A model generated the notes under the pieces. The model did not search any database and was not told where the DNA came from. It worked only from the letters and a program-made list of their open reading frames with translations. Position numbers and translations under genes: made by a program. From NCBI GenBank assembly GCA_947034895.1, contig OX344763.1:57431093-57495092 (forward strand): a DNA stretch of 64,000 nucleotides, given 5' to 3'. How positions within the stretch are numbered: position 1 is the first letter of the stretch; every line of letters begins with the position of its first letter. Of this stretch, positions 52,885 to 63,864 are shown in pieces. This DNA comes from Rhytidiadelphus loreus (lineage: Eukaryota; Streptophyta; Bryopsida; Hypnales; Hylocomiaceae).

Positions 52885-53799
52885 TCTCATGAAATTCATT
52901 GAAAGAAATCTGGGAAAGAGGTTGTGCAAGTTGCAAGTGCTCCTAAACTCATGAATTAATCAAAAAAATATATAATTGGGAGTCACGATGAATGACTTTC
53001 TAGTGCGTGGAAATGAAATATTCGTGCACGAACCTAGCCCTCTATTTTAAAGTCCAAAATATTGTAATCTCATGGAATTCATGTACAGAAATCTGGGAAA
53101 GAGGTTGTGCAAGTTGCAAGTGCTCCTAAACTCATGAATTAATCAACAAAATATATAATTGGGAGTTACGATGAATGACTTTCTAGTACGTGGAAATGAA
53201 ATATTCGTGCATGAACCTGGCCCTCTATTTTAAAGTCCACAAAATTGTAATCTCATGAAATTCATGTACAGAAATCTGGGAAAGAGGTTGTGCAAGTTGC
53301 AAGTGCTCCTAAACTCATGAATTAATCAACAAAATATATAATTGGGAGGCACGATGAATGACTTTCGAGTACGTGGAAATGAAATATTCGTGCATGAACC
53401 TGGCCCTCTATTTTAAAGTCCACAAAATTGTAATCTCATGAAATTCATGTACAGAAATCTGGGAAAGAGGTTGTGCAAGTTGCAAGTGCTCCTAAACTCA
53501 TGAATTAATCAACAAAATATATAATTGGGAGTCACGATGAATGACTTTCTAGTACGTGGAAATGAAATATTCGTGCACGAACCTTGCCCTGTATTTTAAA
53601 GTCCACAAAATAGTAATCTCATGAAATTCATTGAAAGAAATCTGGGAAAGAGGTTGTGCAAGTTGCAAGTGCTCCTAAACTCATGAATTAATCAACAAAA
53701 TATATAATTGGGAGTCACGATGAATGACTTTCTAGTACGTGGAAATGAAATATTCGTGCATGAACCTGGCCCTCTATTTTAAAGTCCACAAAATTGTAA
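52885..53799 (+). repeat. Five-monomer block, copy 1 of a pair 6,039 bp apart
   Basis: The five units carry a rich set of private changes: TAGTGCGTGG with CCAAAATATTG and 145C/152A, then GGAGTTACG, then GGAGGCACG with TTTCGAGT, then 145C/152T with CCCTGTA and AAATAGT, then a plain 8A unit. The same five recur at 58,924-59,838, exactly 33 monomers away, with every marker in place. Confidence 0.93.
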
Positions 53800-55446
53800 T
53801 CTCATGGAATTCATTGAAAGAAATCTTTGAAAGAGGTTGTGCAAGTTGCAAGTGCTCCTAAACTCATGAATTAATCAAAAAAATATATAATTGGGAGTCA
53901 CGATGAATGACTTTCTAGTACGTGGAAATGAAATATTCGTGCACGAACCTGGCCCTCTATTTTAAAGTCCACAAAATTGTAATCTCATGGAATTCATTGA
54001 AAGAAATCTGGGAAAGAGGTTGTGCAAGTTGCAAGTGCTCCTAAACTCATGAATTAATCAACAAAATATATAATTGGGAGTCACGATGAATGACTTTCTA
54101 GTACGTGGAAATGAAATATTCGTGCACGAACCTTGCCCTCTATTTTAAAGTCCACAAAATTGTAATCTCATGGAATTCATGTACAGAAATCTGGGAAAGA
54201 GGTTGTGCAAGTTGCAAGTGCTCCTAAACTCATGAATTAATCAACAAAATATATAATTGGGAGTCACGATGAATGACTTTCAAGTACGTGGAAATGAAAT
54301 ATTCGTGCACGAACCTGGCCCTCTATTTTAAAGTCCACAAAATTGTAATCTCATGAAATTCATTGAAAGAAATCTGGGAAAGAGGTTGTGCAAGTTGCAA
54401 GTGCTCCTAAACTCATGAATTAATCAACAAAATATATAATTGGGAGTCACGATGAATGACTTTCTAGTACGTGGAAATGAAATATTCGTGCACGAACCTG
54501 GCCCTCTATTTTAAAGTCCACAAAATTGTAATCTCATGGAATTCATTGAAAGAAATCTGGGAAAGAGGTTGTGCAAGTTGCAAGTGCTCCTAAACTCATG
54601 AATGAATCAACAAAATATATAATTGGGAGTCACGATGAATGACTTTCTAGTACGTGGAAATGAAATATTCGTGCACGAACCTGGCCCTCTATTTTAAAGT
54701 CCACAAAATTGTAATCTCATGAAATTCATTGAAAGAAATCTGGGAAAGAGGTTGTGCAAGTTGCAAGTGCTCCTAAACTCATGAATTAATCAACAAAATA
54801 TATAATTGGGAGTCACGATGAATGACTTTCTAGTACGTGGAAATGAAATATTCGTGCACGAACCTGGCCCTCTATTTTAAAGTCGACAAAATTGTAATCT
54901 CATGGAATTCATTGAAAGAAATCTTTGAAAGAGGTTGTGCAAGTTGCAAGTGCTCCTAAACTCATGAATGAATCAACAAAATATATAATTGGGAGTCACG
55001 ATGAATGACTTTCTAGTACGTGGAAATGAAATATTCGTGCATGAACCTGGCCCTCTATTTTAAAGTCCACAAAATTGTAATCTCATGGAATTCATTGAAA
55101 GAAATCTTTGAAAGAGGTTGTGCAAGTTGCAAGTGCTCCTAAACTCATGAATGAATCAACAAAATATATAATTGGGAGTCACGATGAATGACTTTCTAGT
55201 ACGTGGAAATGAAATATTCGTGCACGAACCTGGCCCTCTATTTTAAAGTCCACAAAATTGTAATCTCATGAAATTCATGTACAGAAATCTGGGAAAGAGG
55301 TTGTGCAAGTTGCAAGTGCTCCTAAACTCATGAATTAATCAACAAAATATATAATTGGGAGGCACGATGAATGACATTCTAGTACGTGGAAATGAAATAT
55401 TCGTGCATGAACCTAGCCCTCTATTTTAAAGTCGACAAAATTGTAA
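53800..55446 (+). repeat. Second 9-monomer higher-order repeat, copy 1 (1,647 bp)
   Basis: Its first four units (TT with A7; 145C/152T; TGTACA with TTTCAAGT; 8A 145C) recur nine monomers later at 55,447-56,178, with TTTCAAGT at 54,279 and 55,926. Three units at 54,532, 54,898 and 55,081 share AATGAATCAAC, which I saw nowhere else. The last unit (55,264) has GGAGGCACG and a private GACATT. The second copy is only partly conserved (four units), so the period is supported but the copy is incomplete. Confidence 0.78.
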
Positions 55447-56178
55447 TCTCATGGAATTCATTGAAAGAAATCTTTGAAAGAGGTTGTGCAAGTTGCAAGT
55501 GCTCCTAAACTCATGAATTAATCAAAAAAATATATAATTGGGAGTCACGATGAATGACTTTCTAGTACGTGGAAATGAAATATTCGTGCACGAACCTGGC
55601 CCTCTATTTTAAAGTCCACAAAATTGTAATCTCATGGAATTCATTGAAAGAAATCTGGGAAAGAGGTTGTGCAAGTTGCAAGTGCTCCTAAACTCATGAA
55701 TTAATCAACAAAATATATAATTGGGAGTCACGATGAATGACTTTCTAGTACGTGGAAATGAAATATTCGTGCACGAACCTTGCCCTCTATTTTAAAGTCC
55801 ACAAAATTGTAATCTCATGGAATTCATGTACAGAAATCTGGGAAAGAGGTTGTGCAAGTTGCAAGTGCTCCTAAACTCATGAATTAATCAACAAAATATA
55901 TAATTGGGAGTCACGATGAATGACTTTCAAGTACGTGGAAATGAAATATTCGTGCACGAACCTGGCCCTCTATTTTAAAGTCCACAAAATTGTAATCTCA
56001 TGAAATTCATTGAAAGAAATCTGGGAAAGAGGTTGTGCAAGTTGCAAGTGCTCCTAAACTCATGAATTAATCAACAAAATATATAATTGGGAGTCACGAT
56101 GAATGACTTTCTAGTACGTGGAAATGAAATATTCGTGCACGAACCTGGCCCTCTATTTTAAAGTCCACAAAATTGTAA
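55447..56178 (+). repeat. Partial second copy of the 53.8-kb 9-mer (four monomers)
   Basis: The four units match 53,800-54,531 at the compared sites, including A7 in the TT unit and TTTCAAGT in the third. The order then diverges (a TT unit with CCCTGTA at 56,179). Confidence 0.8.
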
Positions 56179-56865
56179 TCTCATGGAATTCATTGAAAGA
56201 AATCTTTGAAAGAGGTTGTGCAAGTTGCAAGTGCTCCTAAACTCATGAATTAATCAACAAAATATATAATTGGGAGTCACGATGAATGACTTTCTAGTAC
56301 GTGGAAATGAAATATTCGTGCACGAACCTGGCCCTGTATTTTAAAGTCCACAAAATTGTAATCTCATGAAATTCATTGAAAGAAATCTGGGAAAGAGGTT
56401 GTGCAAGTTGCAAGTGCTCCTAAACTCATGAATTAATCAACAAAATATATAATTGGGAGTCACGATGAATGACTTTCTAGTACGTGGAAATGAAATATTC
56501 GTGCATGAACCTGGCCCTCTATTTTAAAGTCCACAAAATTGTAATCTCATGGAATTCATTGAAAGAAATCTTTGAAAGAGGTTGTGCAAGTTGCAAGTGC
56601 TCCTAAACTCATGAATTAATCAACAAAATATATAATTGGGAGTCACGATGAATGACTTTCTAGTACGTGGAAATGAAATATTCGTGCATGAACCTGGCCC
56701 TCTATTTTAAAGTCCACAAAATTGTAATCTCATGGAATTCATTGAAAGAAATCTGGGAAAGAGGTTGTGCAAGTTGCAAGTGCTCCTAAACTCATGAATT
56801 AATCAACAAAATATATAACTGGGAGTCACGATGAATGACTTTCTAGTACGTGGAAATGAAATATT

Positions 56866-56877
56866 GGTTCACGAACC
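56866..56877. other. Variant palindrome site GGTTCACGAACC, second copy
   Basis: The monomer at 56,728 has GGTTCACGAACC with CCTTGCCCTGTA and the SalI allele, plus ATAACTGGG. It resembles the unit at 21,592, 192 monomers upstream, in the right-hand part only. Confidence 0.85.
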
Positions 56878-57597
56878 TTGCCCTGTATTTTAAAGTCGAC
56901 AAAATTGTAATCTCATGAAATTCATGTACAGAAATCTGGGAAAGAGGTTGTGCAAGTTGCAAGTGCTCCTAAACTCATGAATTAATCAAAAAAATATATA
57001 ATTGGGAGTCACGATGAATGACTTTCTAGTACGTGGAAATGAAATATTCGTGCACGAACCTGGCCCTCTATTTTAAAGTCCACAAAATTGTAATCTCATG
57101 AAATTCATTGAAAGAAATCTTTGAAAGAGGTTGTGCAAGTTGCAAGTGCTCCTAAACTCATGAATTAATCAAAAAAATATATAACTGGGAGTCACGATGA
57201 ATGACTTTCTAGTACGTGGAAATGAAATATTCGTGCACGAACCTGGCCCTCTATTTTAAAGTCCACAAAATTGTAATCTCATGGAATTCATGTACAGAAA
57301 TCTGGGAAAGAGGTTGTGCAAGTTGCAAGTGCTCCTAAACTCATGAATTAATCAACAAAATATATAATTGGGAGTCACGATGAATGACTTTCTAGTACGT
57401 GGAAATGAAATATTCGTGCACGAACCTGGCCCTCTATTTTAAAGTCCACAAAATTGTAATCTCATGAAATTCATTGAAAGAAATCTGGGAAAGAGGTTGT
57501 GCAAGTTGCAAGTGCTCCTAAACTCATGAATTAATCAACAAAATATATAACTGGGAGTCACGATGAATGACTTTCTAGTACGTGGAAATGAAATATT

Positions 57598-57609
57598 GGT
57601 TCGCGAACC
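57598..57609. other. Perfect 12-bp palindrome GGTTCGCGAACC
   Basis: Four monomers after the previous copy, the variant site reads GGTTCGCGAACC, which is identical on both strands. An A-to-G change has turned an interrupted 5-bp dyad into a perfect 12-bp one with two CpGs. The host unit (57,460) shares ATAACTGGG, CCCTGTA and SalI with the unit at 56,728. Confidence 0.85.
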
Positions 57610-58923
57610 TTGCCCTGTATTTTAAAGTCGACAAAATTGTAATCTCATGAAATTCATGTACAGAAATCTGGGAAAGAGGTTGTGCAAGTTGCAAGTGCTC
57701 CTAAACTCATGAATTAATCAACAAAATATATAATTGGGAGTCACGATGAATGACTTTCTAGTACGTGGAAATGAAATATTCGTGCACGAACCTGGCCCTC
57801 TATTTTAAAGTCCACAAAATTGTAATCTCATGGAATTCATGTACAGAAATCTGGAAAAGAGGTTGTGCAAGTTGCAAGTGCTCCTAAACTCATGAATTAA
57901 TCAAAAAAATATATAATTGGTGGTCACGATGAATGACTTTGTAGTACGTGGAAATGAAATATTCGTGCATGAACCTGGCCCTCTATTTTAAAGTCCACAA
58001 AATTGTAATCTCATGGAATTCATGTACAGAAATCTGGGAAAGAGGTTGTGCAAGTTGCAAGTGCTCCTAAACTCATGAATTAATCAACAAAATATATAAT
58101 TGGGAGTCACGATGAATGACTTTCTAGTACGTGGAAATGAAATATTCGTGCACGAACCTGGCCCTCTATTTTAAAGTCCACAAAATTGTAATCTCATGAA
58201 ATTCATTGAAAGAAATCTGGGAAAGAGGTTGTGCAAGTTGCAAGTGCTCCTAAACTCATGAATTAATCAACAAAATATATAATTGGGAGTTACGATGAAT
58301 GACTTTCTAGTACGTGGAAATGAAATATTCGTGCATGAACCTGGCCCTCTATTTTAAAGTCCACAAAATTGTAATCTCATGGAATTCATTGAAAGAAATC
58401 TGGGAAAGAGGTTGTGCAAGTTGCAAGTGCTCCTAAACTCATGAATTAATCAAAAAAATATATAATTGGTGGTCACGATGAATGACTTTCTAGTACGTGG
58501 AAATGAAATATTCGTGCATGAACCTGGCCCTCTATTTTAAAGTCCACAAAATTGTAATCTCATGAAATTCATTGAAAGAAATCTGGGAAAGAGGTTGTGC
58601 AAGTTGCAAGTGCTCCTAAACTCATGAATTAATCAACAAAATATATAATTGGGAGTTACGATGAATGACTTTCTAGTACGTGGAAATGAAATATTCGTGC
58701 ATGAACCTGGCCCTCTATTTTAAAGTCCACAAAATTGTAATCTCATGAAATTCATGTACAGAAATCTGGGAAAGAGGTTGTGCAAGTTGCAAGTGCTCCT
58801 AAACTCATGAATTAATCAACAAAATATATAATTGGGAGTCACGATGAATGACTTTCTAGTACGTGGAAATGAAATATTCGTGCACGAACCTGGCCCTCTA
58901 TTTTAAAGTCCACAAAATTGTAA

Positions 58924-59838
58924 TCTCATGAAATTCATTGAAAGAAATCTGGGAAAGAGGTTGTGCAAGTTGCAAGTGCTCCTAAACTCATGAATTAATC
59001 AAAAAAATATATAATTGGGAGTCACGATGAATGACTTTCTAGTGCGTGGAAATGAAATATTCGTGCACGAACCTAGCCCTCTATTTTAAAGTCCAAAATA
59101 TTGTAATCTCATGGAATTCATGTACAGAAATCTGGGAAAGAGGTTGTGCAAGTTGCAAGTGCTCCTAAACTCATGAATTAATCAACAAAATATATAATTG
59201 GGAGTTACGATGAATGACTTTCTAGTACGTGGAAATGAAATATTCGTGCATGAACCTGGCCCTCTATTTTAAAGTCCACAAAATTGTAATCTCATGAAAT
59301 TCATGTACAGAAATCTGGGAAAGAGGTTGTGCAAGTTGCAAGTGCTCCTAAACTCATGAATTAATCAACAAAATATATAATTGGGAGGCACGATGAATGA
59401 CTTTCGAGTACGTGGAAATGAAATATTCGTGCATGAACCTGGCCCTCTATTTTAAAGTCCACAAAATTGTAATCTCATGAAATTCATGTACAGAAATCTG
59501 GGAAAGAGGTTGTGCAAGTTGCAAGTGCTCCTAAACTCATGAATTAATCAACAAAATATATAATTGGGAGTCACGATGAATGACTTTCTAGTACGTGGAA
59601 ATGAAATATTCGTGCACGAACCTTGCCCTGTATTTTAAAGTCCACAAAATAGTAATCTCATGAAATTCATTGAAAGAAATCTGGGAAAGAGGTTGTGCAA
59701 GTTGCAAGTGCTCCTAAACTCATGAATTAATCAACAAAATATATAATTGGGAGTCACGATGAATGACTTTCTAGTACGTGGAAATGAAATATTCGTGCAT
59801 GAACCTGGCCCTCTATTTTAAAGTCCACAAAATTGTAA
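58924..59838 (+). repeat. Five-monomer block, copy 2 of the 6,039-bp pair
   Basis: This is the partner of 52,885-53,799. The flanks differ on both sides: upstream a plain 145C unit against a CCCTGTA SalI unit, and downstream a GG unit with ATAAATGGG against a TT unit with A7. The transfer therefore covers roughly these five units. Confidence 0.92.
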
Positions 59839-60204
59839 TCTCATGGAATTCATTGAAAGAAATCTGGGAAAGAGGTTGTGCAAGTTGCAAGTGCTCCTAA
59901 ACTCATGAATTAATCAACAAAATATATAAATGGGAGTCACGATGAATGACTTTCTAGTACGTGGAAATGAAATATTCGTGCATGAACCTGGCCCTCTATT
60001 TTAAAGTCCACAAAATTGTAATCTCATGGAATTCATTGAAAGAAATCTGGGAAAGAGGTTGTGCAAGTTGCAAGTGCTCCTAAACTCATGAATTAATCAA
60101 CAAAATATATAATTGGGAGTCACGATGAATGACTTTCTAGTACGTGGAAATGAAATATTCGTGCATGAACCTGGCCCTCTATTTTAAAGTCCACAAAATT
60201 GTAA

Positions 60205-60387
60205 TCTCATGGAATTCATTGAAAGAAATCTGGGAAAGAGGTTGTGCAAGTTGCAAGTGCTCCTAAACTCATGAATTAATCAAAAAAATATATAATTGTT
60301 GGTCACGATGAATGACTTTCTAGTACGTGGAAATGAAATATTCGTGCACGAACCTTGCCCTATATTTTAAAGTCCACAAAATTGTAA
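60205..60387 (+). repeat. First right-end type monomer (GTTGG, 145C/152T, CCCTATA, A7)
   Basis: This unit combines A7, ATTGTTGGTCACG, CACGAACCTTGCC and CCCTATA. The same combination appears at 62,767 (14 monomers later) and 63,682. The partial unit at 63,865 has the same left part, and 62,950 has a GGTGG version. I saw this combination nowhere upstream of 60 kb. Confidence 0.85.
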
Positions 60388-61119
60388 TCTCATGGAATTC
60401 ATGTACAGAAATTTGGGAAAGAGGTTGTGCAAGTTGCAAGTGCTCCTAAACTCATGAATTAATCAACAAAATATATAATTGGGAGTCACGATGAATGACT
60501 TTCTAGTACGTGGAAATGAAATATTCGTGCACGAACCTGGCCCTCTATTTTAAAGTCCACAAAATTGTAATCTCATGAAATTCATGTACAGAAATCTGGG
60601 AAAGAGGTTGTGCAAGTTGCAAGTGCTCCTAAACTCATGAATTAATCAACAAAATATATAATTGGGAGTCACGATGAATGACTTTCTAGTACGTGGAAAT
60701 GAAATATTCGTGCACGAACCTGGCCCTCTATTTTAAAGTCCACAAAATTGTAATCTCATGAAATTCATTGAAAGAAATCTGGGAAAGAGGTTGTGCAAGT
60801 TGCAAGTGCTCCTAAACTCATGAATTAATCAACAAAATATATAATTGGGAGTCACGATGAATGACTTTCTAGTACGTGGAAATGAAATATTCGTGCATGA
60901 ACCTGGCCCTCTATTTTAAAGTCCACAAAATTGTAATCTCATGAAATTCATTGAAAGAAATCTGGGAAAGAGGTTGTGCAAGTTGCAAGTGCTCCTAAAC
61001 TCATGAATTAATCAACAAAATATATAATTGGGAGTTACGATGAATGACTTTCTAGTACGTGGAAATGAAATATTCGTGCATGAACCTGGCCCTCTATTTT
61101 AAAGTCCACAAAATTGTAA

Positions 61120-62034
61120 TCTCATGGAATTCATTGAAAGAAATCTGGGAAAGAGGTTGTGCAAGTTGCAAGTGCTCCTAAACTCATGAATTAATCAAAA
61201 AAATATATAATTGGTGGTCACGATGAATGACTTTCTAGTATGTGGAAATGAAATATTCGTGCATGAACCTGGCCCTCTATTTTAAAGTCCACAAAATTGT
61301 AATCTCATGAAATTCATGTACAGAAATCTGGGAAAGAGGTTGTGCAAGTTGCAAGTGCTCCTAAACTCATGAATTAATCAACAAAATATATAATTGGGAG
61401 TCACGATGAATGACTTTCTAGTACGTGGAAATGAAATATTCGTGCACGAACCTTGCCCTGTATTTTAAAGTCGACAAAATAGTAATCTCATGAAATTCAT
61501 TGAAAGAAATCTGGGAAAGAGGTTGTGCAAGTTGCAAGTGCTCCTAAACTCATGAATTAATCAACAAAATATATAATTGGGAGTCACGATGAATGACTTT
61601 CTAGTACGTGGAAATGAAATATTCGTGCATGAACCTGGCCCTCTATTTTAAAGTCCACAAAATTGTAATCTCATGAAATTCATTGAAAGAAATCTGGGAA
61701 AGAGGTTGTGCAAGTTGCAAGTGCTCCTAAACTCATGAATTAATCAACAAAATATATAATTGGGAGTTACGATGAATGACTTTCTAGTACGTGGAAATGA
61801 AATATTCGTGCATGAACCTGGCCCTCTATTTTAAAGTCCACAAAATTGTAATCTCATGGAATTCATTGAAAGAAATCTGGGAAAGAGGTTGTGCAAGTTG
61901 CAAGTGCTCCTAAACTCATGAATTAATCAACAAAATATATAATTGGTGGTCACGATGAATGACTTTCTAGTATGTGGAAATGAAATATTCGTGCATGAAC
62001 CTGGCCCTCTATTTTAAAGTCCACAAAATTGTAA
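61120..62034 (+). repeat. Four-monomer period marked by TAGTATGTGG
   Basis: The units at 61,120 and 61,852 share GGTGGTCACG and a private TAGTATGTGG (CpG at 122 changed to TpG), 732 bp apart. Each is preceded by a GGAGTTACG unit (60,937 and 61,669). This is a short local four-monomer duplication. Confidence 0.8.
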
Positions 62035-63864
62035 TCTCATGGAATTCATTGAAAGAAATCTGGGAAAGAGGTTGTGCAAGTTGCAAGTGCTCCTAAACTC
62101 ATGAATTAATCAACAAAATATATAATTGGGAGTCACGATGAATGACTTTCTAGTACGTGGAAATGAAATATTCGTGCACGAACCTGGCCCTCTATTTTAA
62201 AGTCCACAAAATTGTAATCTCATGAAATTCATTGAAAGAAATCAGGGAAAGAGGTTGTGCAAGTTGCAAGTGCTCCTAAACTCATGAATTAATCAACAAA
62301 ATATATAATTGGGAGTCACGATGAATGACTTTCTAGTACGTGGAAATGAAATATTCGTGCATGAACCTGGCCCTCTATTTTAAAGTCCACAAAATTGTAA
62401 TCTCATGGAATTCATGTACAGAAATCTGGGAAAGAGGTTGTGCAAGTTGCAAGTGCTCCTAAACTCATGAATTAATCAACAAAATATATAAATGGGAGTC
62501 ACGATGAATGACTTTCTAGTACGTGGAAATGAAATATTCGTGCATGAACCTGGCCCTCTATTTTAAAGTCCACAAAATTGTAATCTCATGAAATTCATTG
62601 AAAGAAATCTGGGAAAGACGTTGTGCAAGTTGCAAGTGCTCCTAAACTCATGAATTAATCAACAAAATATATAATTGGGAGTCACGATGAATGACTTTCT
62701 AGTACGTGGAAATGAAATATTCGTGCATGAACCTGGCCCTCTATTTTAAAGTCCACAAAATTGTAATCTCATGGAATTCATTGAAAGAAATCTGGGAAAG
62801 AGGTTGTGCAAGTTGCAAGTGCTCCTAAACTCATGAATTAATCAAAAAAATATATAATTGTTGGTCACGATGAATGACTTTCTAGTACGTGGAAATGAAA
62901 TATTCGTGCACGAACCTTGCCCTATATTTTAAAGTCCACAAAATTGTAATCTCATGGAATTCATGTACAGAAATCTGGGAAAGAGGTTGTGCAAGTTGCA
63001 AGTGCTCCTAAACTCATGAATTAATCAAAAAAATATATAATTGGTGGTCACGATGAATGACTTTCTAGTACGTGGAAATGAAATATTCGTGCACGAACCT
63101 TGCCCTATATTTTAAAGTCCACAAAATTGTAATCTCATGAAATTCATTGAAAGAAATCTGGGAAAGAGGTTGTGCAAGTTGCAAGTGCTCCTAAACTCAT
63201 GAATTAATCAACAAAATATATAATTGGGAGTTACGATGAATGACTTTCTAGTACGTGGAAATGAAATATTCGTGCATGAACCTGGCCCTCTATTTTAAAG
63301 TCCACAAAATTGTAATCTCATGAAATTCATTGAAAGAAATCTGGGAAAGAGGTTGTGCAAGTTGCAAGTGCTCCTAAACTCATGAATTAATCAACAAAAT
63401 ATATAATTGGGAGTCACGATGAATGACTTTCTAGTACGTGGAAATGAAATATTCGTGCATGAACCTGGCCCTCTATTTTAAAGTCCACAAAATTGTAATC
63501 TCATGAAATTCATTGAAAGAAATCTGGGAAAGAGGTTGTGCAAGTTGCAAGTGCTCCTAAACTCATGAATTAATCAACAAAATATATAATTGGGAGTTAC
63601 GATGAATGACTTTCTAGTACGTGGAAATGAAATATTCGTGCATGAACCTGGCCCTCTATTTTAAAGTCCACAAAATTGTAATCTCATGGAATTCATTGAA
63701 AGAAATCTGGGAAAGAGGTTGTGCAAGTTGCAAGTGCTCCTAAACTCATGAATTAATCAAAAAAATATATAATTGTTGGTCACGATGAATGACTTTCTAG
63801 TACGTGGAAATGAAATATTCGTGCACGAACCTTGCCCTATATTTTAAAGTCCACAAAATTGTAA

